DNA from: Paraburkholderia madseniana
GTDB lineage: Bacteria > Pseudomonadota > Gammaproteobacteria > Burkholderiales > Burkholderiaceae
DNA length: 64,000 nt
Assembly (NCBI RefSeq): GCF_009690905.1
Contig: NZ_VOSW01000039.1
Span: 1 to 64,000 of the forward strand
Direction of reading: 5' to 3'
Position numbers and translations under genes: made by a program
Shown: piece after piece, positions 22,045 to 30,712 of the stretch
Layout: every line of letters begins with the position of its first letter
Numbering within the stretch: position 1 is the stretch's first letter
The notes under the pieces: model-generated
The model's database searches: none
What the model was told of the DNA's origin: nothing
Seen by the model: only the letters and a program-made list of their open reading frames with translations

Positions 22045-23556
22045 TTACTTGTTGGTCGCCAACGCCCCCGCACTCTTCGAGCCGCCAAACAGCGCCGTCA
22101 GGTACTGGGAGTTGTTGTTCATCGTCGCCATCAGCGTGTTGAGCGCGGTGAACTGATTCTGGTACTGCTTCGTCAACTGCGCGCTGTAATTGGCGAGCGT
22201 GGTCTGCTGCGTGGTGATGCTCTTCAGGTCGGCATTCAACGCCGTGCTGCGGGTGTCGATGATGCCGCCCGTCTTCACGAAGTCGGCAATGCTCTTGTTC
22301 AGCTTGACGCCGATGCCGTTGGTCGAGTTGAACAACGTGGCGACTTGCGCCGGGCTGCTGGTGAGCGACGTACTCAGCTTCTTGCTGTCGATGACCAGCG
22401 TGCCGTCCGCCGGATCGCCCTTCAGCGTAATGCCAATCGAAGCGAGCCCCACCGCTGACGACCCCGTGCCGACGCCCCCGCCAACGATCGACGCCAACGT
22501 ATTCTTGATCGTCGTCAGCGTCGAATCGCCGAGCAGCGCGCCGCCGGTCTTCGACGACTTGTCGTACGAGGACAGCGAGTTGATGGTCGTGACGACAGTG
22601 TTGTAGAGATTGGCGAAGTTCGTGATGGCCGTGTTCTGCGCGGTCGTATCCGGCGCGATTGTCAGTGTCTGCGTGGTGCCGACCGCGGCGCTCGACAGAT
22701 TCAGCGTGACGCCGGAAATTGCCGAGGTGACCGCGTTCGTGGAGCTGCTCGCCTCAATCCCGCCGATGGTGAACTGCGCGTCCTGAGCGGCTTCGCTTTG
22801 CTGCCAGGCCTTGCTGGTATCCGAAGATACGATCGTGGACGCCGCGCCGTTCGCACCCGGCGTGGAGGTTACGCCGAGGCTCGACAGGCCTGCGTCGTTC
22901 TGGACGCCGCTGGTGGACACGTTGATCGTGTTGGCCGCGCCGGTGGTGGTCGAGCGCAACACCAGGTGGGCGCCGCCCGTGCCGGTCACGATGGTGGCCG
23001 TGACGCCAGGATTGTTGCCCGCCTTGTTGATCGCATTGGCGATGCCGCTCAGCGTGTTGTTCGTGCTGTCGACCGTGACATCCATCGACTTGGCGCCGAC
23101 CGCGATGGTCAACTTGCCGGTGCCCAACTTGGCGGTGGAATCGAACGCCGCTGATGACAGACTCTGCGACGCAGCGATCTGCTTGACGTCAATCGAATAG
23201 CTGCCGGCGACCGCGCCGGGACCCGCCTTGGGGTCCATGCCTTTGCCGCTCGCGGTGGCCCCGAAGGTCGACAGGGTGGTTCCGTCCGAGAGACTCTTGA
23301 TCGCGGCCTGCAAGGCGTTCAACGCGGAACTCAGGGCGCCGTACGCGGACAAGGTCGTGGTATCACTCGTCTGTTTGGCCTTCAGCGCCGCCGTCTGGCC
23401 AGCCGTCTTCGCATTCACGAGGGCCGACACCAGCGACGCCACGTCCATCGTCGAGTTGCCGGTGGAGCCATTGATAATCGATTGCGCCGCTTGCTGCACC
23501 TGGTTCTGCGCGTTGGCAGTCGCGCTGTTCACAGACGTCGTGGTGATCGTTGACAT
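22045..23556 (-). CDS. fliD: Flagellar filament cap protein FliD (solitary)
   Basis: This 503-residue protein is rich in Ser, Thr, Ala and Asn and almost free of Cys, as flagellar axial proteins are. The FliD N-terminal domain (about residues 40-140, TMDVASLVSALVNAKTAGQ) and the C-terminal FliD domain (about 245-485, ending in a coiled coil with TTQQTTLANYSAQLTKQYQNQFTALNTLMATM) are both present. The cap pentamer folds flagellin at the filament tip. No fliC, fliS or fliT genes lie in the window, so this copy stands alone. The start is ATG at 23556 with CGGAG upstream. No clear sigma-28 promoter was found in the 350 bases upstream. Confidence 0.92.
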   Translation of the reverse strand: MSTITTTSVNSATANAQNQVQQAAQSIINGSTGNSTMDVASLVSALVNAKTAGQTAALKAKQTSDTTTLSAYGALSSALNALQAAIKSLSDGTTLSTFGATASGKGMDPKAGPGAVAGSYSIDVKQIAASQSLSSAAFDSTAKLGTGKLTIAVGAKSMDVTVDSTNNTLSGIANAINKAGNNPGVTATIVTGTGGAHLVLRSTTTGAANTINVSTSGVQNDAGLSSLGVTSTPGANGAASTIVSSDTSKAWQQSEAAQDAQFTIGGIEASSSTNAVTSAISGVTLNLSSAAVGTTQTLTIAPDTTAQNTAITNFANLYNTVVTTINSLSSYDKSSKTGGALLGDSTLTTIKNTLASIVGGGVGTGSSAVGLASIGITLKGDPADGTLVIDSKKLSTSLTSSPAQVATLFNSTNGIGVKLNKSIADFVKTGGIIDTRSTALNADLKSITTQQTTLANYSAQLTKQYQNQFTALNTLMATMNNNSQYLTALFGGSKSAGALATNK

Positions 23557-23912
23557 GCAAAGGCTCCGTGCGTCGAGTTATTCGTTATTTATTGCGTGAC
23601 GCCCCGGTGGTCTTTCTGATTACGGCGGCAAACCGGCTACGTCGCGGTCACGTCGATTTCTTACAATTTTTTCAAATGTTACACTATGTTTCTTGAAAGT
23701 TTGTGACGTTTTGTCGTAACAAATCGCCGCGCACAGGCTTTTTCTAGCGTCCGGTCTTTGCCGGATTCGGACCAACATTCGCCTTCCACTAAAATTTTCT
23801 GGGCTGTCGCAAGGTTGTCGATTCCCACCGCTGCCGTTCGTCGTCAGGTAAACGGCCCCTCCGGCCGTCAGCGCGCCACAGCGCTCCTCGCAAACCGCCC
23901 TAGGTGACCACG
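23557..23912. other. Intergenic stretch between fliD and the GST gene
   Basis: About 356 bases of divergent promoter space, markedly AT-rich from about 23655 to 23730. TTTCTTGAAAG at about 23687 is a small dyad. I see no gene, terminator or known operator. Confidence 0.5.
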
Positions 23913-24572
23913 ATGACCCTGAAGCTCTATGCCCACCCCTTCTCCTCCTACTGCCAGAAGGTGCTGACCGCGCTTTACGAAAACGGCACGCCGTTCGAAC
24001 TGCGCCTGCTCGCGCACGACGACCCGCAGGTCATGGCTGAGTTCGCCGCGCTCTGGCCGATCAAGCGCTTTCCCGTGCTGGTCGACGGCAGCCGGACCGT
24101 GGTGGAGGCGAGCATCATCATCGAGTATCTCGGCCTGTATCACCCGGGTCCGGTGCCGCTTTTGCCGGCCGATGCCCGCACCGCGCTGGAAGTGCGCAGC
24201 ATGGATCGCTTCTTCGACAACTACATCTCCACGCCTCAGCAAAAGATCGTGTACGACAGTCTGCGCGCCGAGCCGGAGCGTGATCCGCGCGCCGTGACCG
24301 AAGCCCGCGACATGCTCGACACCGCCTACGGTTGGCTCGACACGGTGATGGCCGGGCGCGAATGGGCGGCCGGCGATGTGTTCAGCCTCGCCGACTGCGG
24401 CGCCGCGCCGTTCCTCTTCTACGCCGACTGGACGCATCGCATCGGCCCGGCCTTTGAGCACGTGCTCGCCTACCGGAAGCGGCTGCTGGCCCGGCCATCG
24501 TTCGCACGCGCAGTCGACGAAGCACGCCCGTATCGCCCGCTGTTCCCACTTGGCGCGCCTGATCGGGATTGA
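23913..24572 (+). CDS. Glutathione S-transferase family protein
   Basis: This 219-residue protein has a thioredoxin-like N-terminal half (about residues 1-80: LKLYAHPFSSYCQKVLTALYENGTPFELRLL, then RFPVLVDGSRTVVEASIIIEYL). The VVEAS segment holds the Ser that binds the glutathione gamma-glutamyl group. The helical C-terminal half follows (about 90-210, with LDTVMAGREWAAGDVFSLADCGAAPFLFYADWTHR, the N-capping box). Substrates are unknown. ATG at 23913 is chosen over GTG at 23904. The LysR gene downstream runs the same way after a 112-bp gap and may or may not control it. Confidence 0.92.
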   Translation: MTLKLYAHPFSSYCQKVLTALYENGTPFELRLLAHDDPQVMAEFAALWPIKRFPVLVDGSRTVVEASIIIEYLGLYHPGPVPLLPADARTALEVRSMDRFFDNYISTPQQKIVYDSLRAEPERDPRAVTEARDMLDTAYGWLDTVMAGREWAAGDVFSLADCGAAPFLFYADWTHRIGPAFEHVLAYRKRLLARPSFARAVDEARPYRPLFPLGAPDRD

Positions 24573-24684
24573 TCGTACGAACCCGGCACGGACCCGACAT
24601 AACCACGCGAGCGCGCCAACACTATTTCCAAGCGATACACTTCACTTCGAAACCCACTTCCGCCCATCACTCATAAGGCAAAAC

Positions 24685-25602
24685 ATGGACCGTTTCGAAG
24701 CGATGGAGATATTTACGCGTGTGGTCGAGGCGAACAGCTTCACCAAAGTATCCGAGTCGCTCGACCTGCCCCGCGCCAAAGTCAGCCGGACCATTCAGGC
24801 TCTGGAAGAACACGTCGGCGTGCGGCTTCTGAACCGTTCGACGCGGCAGGTCAGCGTCACCGAAGACGGCGCGCTGTTCTACGACCGCTGCGTGCGCATC
24901 CTCGCCGAAGTCGCCGATGCCGAGTCGTCGCTGTCGAACAAGCGCGAACATCCGAGCGGCACGATTCGCGTCGATACGTCCGGCACGCTCGCCCGAGCGT
25001 TGCTGCTGCCCGCGCTCGACGACTTCTACCGGCAATACCCCGAGATCGACGTGCGGCTTGGGCTGGCGGATCGCAATATCGATCTGATTCAGGACGGGGT
25101 GGATTGCGTGATCCGCATGGGCACGCCGGAAGAGTCGAGTCTCGTCGCGCGGCGCATCGGCGAGGCGCGGATCGTGACCTGCGCGTCGCCCGCCTATCTG
25201 GAGCAATTCGGCACGCCGACCACACTCGAGGAGCTCAGCGAGCATCGCGCGGTCAACTACGTTTCCGCGCGCAGCGGCAAGACCTTTCCATTCGAGTACG
25301 AGGTGGACGGCGAGATCGTCAAGGTCACGTTGAAGAGCGTGCTCGCGGTGAATGACGGCAGCGTCTACATCAGCGCGAGCGCGCTCGGCCACGGCATCAT
25401 CCAGCCGTCGCGCTTCATGGTCGCGGATCTGATTGCGCAAGGCGCGCTCAAGGAAATTCTCACGAACTACACGAGCCCCGGTACGCCGCTGTCGATCCTG
25501 TACGCACATCGCCGCAATCTGAGTTCACGGCTGCGCGCCTTCACCGAGTGGGTCACCGAGCTGGCGCGGAACAATCCGGATCTGCGCATCAAGGACGTTT
25601 GA
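24685..25602 (+). CDS. LysR-type transcriptional regulator
   Basis: This 305-residue regulator has a winged HTH at about residues 1-60 (MDRFEAMEIFTRVVEANSFTKVSESLDLPRAKVSRTIQALE) and a LysR substrate-binding domain that keeps the CrgA/DmlR-like features DGVDCVIRMG and LVARRIGEARIVTCASPAYLE. Many such regulators control quinone, aldehyde or organic-acid genes. The gene is flanked by a GST gene upstream and a terminator downstream, so no divergent target is evident. The start is ATG at 24685. Confidence 0.93.
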   Translation: MDRFEAMEIFTRVVEANSFTKVSESLDLPRAKVSRTIQALEEHVGVRLLNRSTRQVSVTEDGALFYDRCVRILAEVADAESSLSNKREHPSGTIRVDTSGTLARALLLPALDDFYRQYPEIDVRLGLADRNIDLIQDGVDCVIRMGTPEESSLVARRIGEARIVTCASPAYLEQFGTPTTLEELSEHRAVNYVSARSGKTFPFEYEVDGEIVKVTLKSVLAVNDGSVYISASALGHGIIQPSRFMVADLIAQGALKEILTNYTSPGTPLSILYAHRRNLSSRLRAFTEWVTELARNNPDLRIKDV

Positions 25603-25670
25603 CGTCACGTCGCGGAGCGCCATGCTCCGAGCCCACTGCAACCCGATCCAAACAGCACCTGGCAAATGAA

Positions 25671-25707
25671 AAAAAGCCCCATGCGTCTCGCAACGCATGG
25701 GGCTTTC
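25671..25707. terminator. Bidirectional terminator between LysR and the ABC transporter operon
   Basis: AAAGCCCCATGCGT and ACGCATGGGGCTTT pair perfectly around CTCGCA. It ends both the LysR gene and the minus-strand transporter operon. Confidence 0.93.
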
Positions 25708-25739
25708 TTCAAAGCGGATCGCTCAGCGAATTACCCGCC

Positions 25740-26855
25740 TCAGGCAATCCGCTCTTCATTAGTCGGATCGAACAACACCGCCTTCGACGCATCGAACAAC
25801 AGCGTCGTATTCGTCAACGGCTGCGGATTCGAGGCCGGGTGCACACGGCTCACAATGCGCTTGCCGTTAACCTGCGCGAACACCAGCGTGTCCGGTCCGG
25901 TCGGCTCGATCACGTCGACCTTCACTTCGATCGGCTGCAGATTTGCGTGGTCGCCATGCGCACCGCGTGCGTCGGTGATCCGCTCCGGGCGCAGGCCCAG
26001 AATCACTTCACGCCCCACGTGCGACTTCACCTTGGCTGAGTCGAACGGCAGGTTCAGCACGCCGCGCATGCCGCCCGTATCCAGTTCGATGCCCACGCCC
26101 GAACCCTGCTCCACCAGCTTGCCCTGGATGAAGTTCATCGGCGGCGCGCCGATAAAGCCAGCCACGAACAGATTCGCCGGCGAGTCGTAGATTTCCTGCG
26201 GTGCGCCGAACTGCTGGACGATGCCGTCTTTCATCACCGCGATGCGGTCGCCGAGCGTCATGGCTTCGATCTGATCGTGCGTCACGTAGACGATCGTCGT
26301 GCCGAGGCGTTGATGCAGCAGCTTGATTTCCGAGCGCATTTCGATGCGCAGCTTCGCGTCGAGGTTCGACAGCGGTTCGTCGAACAGGAACATCACCGGA
26401 TCGCGTGCGAGCGCACGGCCCATGGCCACGCGCTGACGCTGACCACCGGAGAGCTGACCCGGCTTGCGGTCCAGCAGGTGTGTGATCTGCAGCGTGTTCG
26501 ACACGCGGTCGACGATCTGCGCCTGCTCCTGCTTCGGCACCTTGCGGATGCCCAGGCCGAACGAGATGTTCTCGCGCACCGTCATGGACGGATACAGCGC
26601 GTACGACTGGAACACCATCGCGATGTCGCGATCTTTCGGCGAGAGGTTGTTCACCGTCTTGCCGTCGATCTGGATCTCGCCCTTGGTCACGGTTTCGAGG
26701 CCGGCGATCATGTTGAGCAGCGTCGACTTCCCGCAGCCCGAGCCGCCGACGAGAATCAGGAACTGGCCGTCTTCGATGTCGATGTTGACACCCTTCAGAA
26801 CCGGCACCCCATTCGGGTAAGTTTTGTACACGTCACGGATGGAAAGGCTTGCCAT
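25740..26855 (-). CDS. gtsD: Sugar ABC transporter ATPase (MalK/UgpC family)
   Basis: This 371-residue cytoplasmic subunit energises sugar uptake. It has Walker A GGSGCGKSTL (about residues 37-46), signature LSGGQRQRVAMGRAL, Walker B VMFLFDEPLSNLDAKLR, the H-loop VTHDQIEAM, and a C-terminal OB-like regulatory domain (about 240-371) as in MalK. The start MASLSIRDVYKTYPNG at 26855 is the family norm; an upstream extension to 26933 has no likeness. It is the last gene of a four-gene series with two permeases and a binding protein, matching the glucose/mannose Gts system of pseudomonads. The glucose assignment rests on the neighbouring zwf-pgl-glk genes. Confidence 0.93.
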   Translation of the reverse strand: MASLSIRDVYKTYPNGVPVLKGVNIDIEDGQFLILVGGSGCGKSTLLNMIAGLETVTKGEIQIDGKTVNNLSPKDRDIAMVFQSYALYPSMTVRENISFGLGIRKVPKQEQAQIVDRVSNTLQITHLLDRKPGQLSGGQRQRVAMGRALARDPVMFLFDEPLSNLDAKLRIEMRSEIKLLHQRLGTTIVYVTHDQIEAMTLGDRIAVMKDGIVQQFGAPQEIYDSPANLFVAGFIGAPPMNFIQGKLVEQGSGVGIELDTGGMRGVLNLPFDSAKVKSHVGREVILGLRPERITDARGAHGDHANLQPIEVKVDVIEPTGPDTLVFAQVNGKRIVSRVHPASNPQPLTNTTLLFDASKAVLFDPTNEERIA

Positions 26856-26948
26856 GCTGTGAATCCTCTTGTCTCTGGTACTGCTTGAAAACTCTGGTCG
26901 GATGACGGCGGCGTTTCCCGGAAGAAGCGCCACCGCGATGCGTATGGT

Positions 26949-27806
26949 TTAGCCCTTGACTGCGCCCGCCGTCAGACCGCGCACGAAATAGCGGCCGGCG
27001 ACGATATAGACGAGCAGCGTCGGCAAAGCGGCGATAATCGCGCCGGCCATGTCCACGTTGTATTCCTTCACGCCGGTCGAGGTGTTCACGAGGTTGTTCA
27101 GCGCCACCGTGATCGGCATCGAATCGACACCGGAGAACACAATCCCGAACAGGAAGTCATTCCAGATCTGCGTGAATTGCCAGATCAGGCACACCATGAA
27201 AATCGGCAGCGACACCGGCATCAGAATCTTCGTGAAGATCGTGAAGAAACCGGCACCGTCGATCCGCGCGGCCTTCACGAGTTCAGCCGGAATGCTCACG
27301 TAGAAGTTGCGGAAGAACATCGTGGTGAAGGCGATACCGTAAATCACGTGCACCACCACCAGACCGGTTATCGAATTCGACAGGCCGAGCAAGCCTTCGA
27401 AACGCGCCATCGGCAACAGGATCGCCTGGAACGGAATAAAACAGCCGACCAGGATCATCGTGAAGATCGGATCCGCGCCGCGGAAACGCCAGTGCGTGAG
27501 CACATAACCGTTGAACGCGCCGATGATCGACGAGATCAGCACGGCCGGAATCACCATGCGCACGGAGTTCATGAAGAACGGCTGCATGCCGTCGCAGCGC
27601 ACACCCGTACACGCACCGCTCCATGCCTTGATCCAGGGGTCGATGGTCCAGTGCGTCGGCGGCGTGAGCAAATTACCGGTGCGCAGTTGGTCGACATCCT
27701 TGAACGACGTGGACAGCATCACGTACAGCGGGAACAGGAAATACAGGGCAAACAGAATCAAGGCCGCATAAATGACGGCACGGCTGATCGTCATCTTAGG
27801 CTGCAT
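26949..27806 (-). CDS. gtsC: Sugar ABC transporter permease (MalG type)
   Basis: This 285-residue inner-membrane protein has six predicted helices. It carries the EAA loop that contacts the ATPase, IPAELVKAARIDGAGFFTIFTKILMPVSLP, and ends in RYFVRGLTAGAVKG, a tail typical of MalG-type sugar permeases. The segment TGVRCDGMQPFF forms a periplasmic excursion with two cysteines. The start is ATG at 27806 with GAGGAG upstream. It overlaps the end of the other permease gene by 11 bases, so the two are translationally coupled. The family includes the glucose permease GtsC. Confidence 0.93.
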   Translation of the reverse strand: MQPKMTISRAVIYAALILFALYFLFPLYVMLSTSFKDVDQLRTGNLLTPPTHWTIDPWIKAWSGACTGVRCDGMQPFFMNSVRMVIPAVLISSIIGAFNGYVLTHWRFRGADPIFTMILVGCFIPFQAILLPMARFEGLLGLSNSITGLVVVHVIYGIAFTTMFFRNFYVSIPAELVKAARIDGAGFFTIFTKILMPVSLPIFMVCLIWQFTQIWNDFLFGIVFSGVDSMPITVALNNLVNTSTGVKEYNVDMAGAIIAALPTLLVYIVAGRYFVRGLTAGAVKG

Positions 27807-28734
27807 TGCGCGTGCTCCTCGATTCCAGATACATCAGCGGCACGAGCACGGCCACAACGGTGGCGAGCATCATCATCGACGATGCCGCGCCGACGCCCAG
27901 CTGCCCGCGATTGAACGAAAACGTGTACATGAAAATAGCCGGCAGCGATGAAGACGTACCCGGACCGCCCGCGGTCAGCGCGACGACCAGGTCAAAGGTC
28001 TTGATCGTGATGTGGCAGAGAATCAGCAGCACGGAGAAGAACACCGGACGCATGCTCGGAATCACGATCTTGCGATAGATGGTGGGCAAGCCCGCGCCGT
28101 CCATCTGCGCAGCCTTGAAGATTTCAGCATCTACACCACGCAGGCCCGCGAGGAACAGCGCCATCACGAAGCCGGTGGATTGCCACACCGCCGCGACCAC
28201 GACGCAGAAAATCGCCTTGTCCGGGTCGCCGAGCCAACTGAACGAGAAGCTCGTCCAGCCCCAGTCGTGGAACACCTTCTCGAGGCCGACGCTCGGCGTC
28301 ATGATCCATTGCCACGCCGTACCCGTCACGATGAACGAAAGCGCCATCGGGTACAGGAACACGGCGCGCAGCGCGCCTTCATTGCGGATCTGCTGATCGA
28401 GCAGGATCGCGAGGAACAGACCGAGGCCGATACAGATACCGATAAACGGGATGCCGAACCAGCCGAGGTTGGCAGCCGAAGTCCAGAACACATCGTTATC
28501 GAACAGTTCGCGATAACGGTCGAGACCGACAAATTCATAACGTGGCATCAGTCGCGAATTCGATAGCGACAGAAAGCCGGTAATGGCGATGAAGCCATAC
28601 ACGAAGATCAGGCTGATCACGACGCTGGGTGCGAGCACCAGCTTCGGAATCCAGCGATCGGCAAGGGCCGCCATCGGCGACGTGCGGCGGGTCACGGTGG
28701 CCGTTTTCCCGTTTCCGCTGATAGAAGCAGTCAC
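27796..28734 (-). CDS. gtsB: Sugar ABC transporter permease (MalF type)
   Basis: This 312-residue inner-membrane protein has six predicted helices and the EAA motif GVDAEIFKAAQMDGAGLPTIYRKIVIPSMRP. It pairs with the neighbouring MalG-type subunit. The start is GTG at 28734 with CAGGAG upstream. The gap to the binding-protein gene is about 197 bases, wide enough for an mRNA-processing hairpin that would favour the abundant binding protein; no clear hairpin was traced. Glucose as substrate is inferred from context. Confidence 0.92.
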   Translation of the reverse strand: MTASISGNGKTATVTRRTSPMAALADRWIPKLVLAPSVVISLIFVYGFIAITGFLSLSNSRLMPRYEFVGLDRYRELFDNDVFWTSAANLGWFGIPFIGICIGLGLFLAILLDQQIRNEGALRAVFLYPMALSFIVTGTAWQWIMTPSVGLEKVFHDWGWTSFSFSWLGDPDKAIFCVVVAAVWQSTGFVMALFLAGLRGVDAEIFKAAQMDGAGLPTIYRKIVIPSMRPVFFSVLLILCHITIKTFDLVVALTAGGPGTSSSLPAIFMYTFSFNRGQLGVGAASSMMMLATVVAVLVPLMYLESRSTRNAA

Positions 28735-28931
28735 TACTCGACTCCTGCTGAAACTGTACCGCCGGGGCGCTCACTCACGAAAGACGCGAGACCGGGACGG
28801 CATAGGTGTGACTCGATGAAACCAGGGGTGAAGTGTCTCGCCCTAAGTAACGCAACGGCTGCAAGCAATCCGAAGAACGCGCCCGGCACCCACGAGGGGA
28901 ACCACCAGGCGCGCCACTTCGCTTACGTCAC

Positions 28932-30179
28932 TTACTTGGTCTTCGCAGCCTTCGCGAGCGCGGCAACCGCGGTCTTCGAATCTTGCTGCGAGTTCATGAA
29001 CTTCGTGACCACGTCCGAGATCGCGCCGGCTGCTGCATCCGGTTGCGCCATGCCGTGTGCCAGCGAAGGCACATAGCCGCCCGACTTGATCGCCACTTGT
29101 TCATCCGCGTACGACTTCTTCGCGCAGTCGTCGAACTTGGCCATCGACACGCCCAGACGAACCGGGATCGAACCCTTGTTCAGGCTGAACTGTTCCTGGA
29201 ACTCCGGCGACATGATCGTCTTGGCCAGTGCCAATTGACCCGGCGTTGCAGTCTTCTGACCCTTCTGCTGGAAGAACACAAACGAGTCGACGTTGAACGT
29301 GTAAGCCTTTTCCGTGCCCGGAACCGCAGCGCAGATGTAGTCCGAGCCCGCCTTCTTGTCGGCGTTGGCGAACTCGCCCTTGGCCCAGTCGCCCATGAAC
29401 TGCATGCCGGCCTTGCCGTTGATGACCATCGCCGTTGCCAGGTTCCAGTCACGGCCCGTGCGGCCCGCGTCGAAGTAACCCTGGATCTTGCGGACCGTGT
29501 CGAACACGCCGACCATCTGGTCCGACGTCAACGTCTTCTCGTCGAGATCAACCAGCGCCTTCTTGTAGAAGCCTGCGCCTTGCGACAGCACCACGTCTTC
29601 CCACAGCGTCAGGTCTTGCCACGGCTGACCGCCCATCGCGATCGGCTGGATGCCCGCGGCCTTCATCTTGTCGGCCACCGCGAAGAACTCAGGCCACGTG
29701 GTCGGCACCTTGCCGCCTGCCTTGTCCAGCGCTGCCTTGTTGATGTACAGCCAGTTCACGCGGTGCACCGAGAACGGTGCTCCCACGTAGTGACCGTCCG
29801 CGTGCATGATCTTGTCGATTTCCGGCGGCAGGTTCTTCTTCCAGTCGGCTGCGGCCGAGTCGATCGGCACCAGCACGCCTTGCGAAGCCCAGTCCTGGAT
29901 CAGCGGACCCTTGATCTGCGCAGCGCTCGGCGCGTTGCCCGAGATCACCGGCGTCTTCAGTGCCGTCATGGCAGCCGCACCCGCGCCGCCAGCAACCGCG
30001 AAGTCCTTCCACGTGTAACCCTGCTTCGTCATGTCGTCCTTGAGGACGCCGACGGCTTTCGATTCGCCGCCCGAAGTCCACCAGTGCAACACTTCGATCG
30101 ACTCGGCAGCTTGCACAGCCGAGACGCCACACATCAGACCTGCGGCGCACAAAGCGCCCATGATCGCGCGAAATTTCAT
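28932..30179 (-). CDS. gtsA: Periplasmic sugar-binding protein of the ABC transporter
   Basis: This 415-residue protein begins with a clear Sec signal peptide (MKFRAIMGALCAAGLMCGVSAVQAAES, cleaved near residue 24). The mature part opens with IEVLHWWTSGGESKAVGVLKDDM, the start of family 1 sugar-binding proteins, and continues with PISGNAPSAAQIKGPLIQDWASQGVL and PIAMGGQPWQDLTLWEDVVL. These segments resemble glucose/mannose-binding GtsA. Two cysteines (YICAAVPG and KFDDCAKK) may form a disulfide. The start has GGAGGAG seven bases upstream, fitting high expression. It is the first gene of the minus-strand operon. Confidence 0.94.
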   Translation of the reverse strand: MKFRAIMGALCAAGLMCGVSAVQAAESIEVLHWWTSGGESKAVGVLKDDMTKQGYTWKDFAVAGGAGAAAMTALKTPVISGNAPSAAQIKGPLIQDWASQGVLVPIDSAAADWKKNLPPEIDKIMHADGHYVGAPFSVHRVNWLYINKAALDKAGGKVPTTWPEFFAVADKMKAAGIQPIAMGGQPWQDLTLWEDVVLSQGAGFYKKALVDLDEKTLTSDQMVGVFDTVRKIQGYFDAGRTGRDWNLATAMVINGKAGMQFMGDWAKGEFANADKKAGSDYICAAVPGTEKAYTFNVDSFVFFQQKGQKTATPGQLALAKTIMSPEFQEQFSLNKGSIPVRLGVSMAKFDDCAKKSYADEQVAIKSGGYVPSLAHGMAQPDAAAGAISDVVTKFMNSQQDSKTAVAALAKAAKTK

Positions 30180-30712
30180 TGCTTATCTCCTCCAGACACC
30201 TGAACAAAAAACAAATGGCCCCTGATGTCGCCAGGGTGCTGTGGTTGGTTCAAACAGGCAAAACACTGGGCGATCGAGCACGGTCGGGCGCATGCGTTAA
30301 GGCATGTGCCGGCGGACCGATATCCGGCCGCTGGAAGCTCAAGAGATGAGTGGTTCGGGATGCAACTGACTGTCTCCTCTTTTGATTTTTGCCTGCCCGC
30401 GTCGTGCGCGGCAGACTCGAGGTGCCTTGCACGTTAACCCTGACGCCAGGTTAGCTTTCCGGCCTTCCGTAAGGGCTGCCGGGGGCATGCTGGCACGTGC
30501 TCGCACGCAATGTCCGTTAACATGAAGGGGACGCCTGCCGATTCGGGAAAACGCGCATCTAGCCTCACAGCGCACGCTTTTTTCATCGAATTAGCGCTAC
30601 CTCTTGATTTGGATTGTAGTTAAACTACAATTCAGTGTCAAAAAATATTTTATCGGACTACGGTCGCCCTTTTTCGGTCCCCACGGCGACCCCAGGATAT
30701 CGACGGAGACAC
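30180..30712. other. Divergent promoter region between gtsA and zwf
   Basis: This 533-base region must hold promoters for both the transporter operon and the zwf operon. The only site I can name is the HexR-type palindrome at 30614-30630. The remainder holds no convincing gene; short frames inside it lack ribosome sites. Confidence 0.6.
30614..30630. promoter_or_regulatory. HexR-type operator upstream of zwf
   Basis: TTGTAGTTAAACTACAA is a perfect palindrome around a central A. Its core TGTAGTTAAACTACA fits the HexR consensus TGTARTWWWAYTACA known from gammaproteobacteria. It lies 82 bases before zwf, and the regulator is encoded two genes downstream as the C-terminal half of the glk product. 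HexR releases DNA on binding the Entner-Doudoroff intermediate KDPG in characterised species. Binding here is inferred. Confidence 0.85.

Noticed and set aside
23557-23720. Sigma-28 promoter for fliD
   Set aside because: No TAAA-N15-GCCGATAA match with proper spacing was found on the minus strand.
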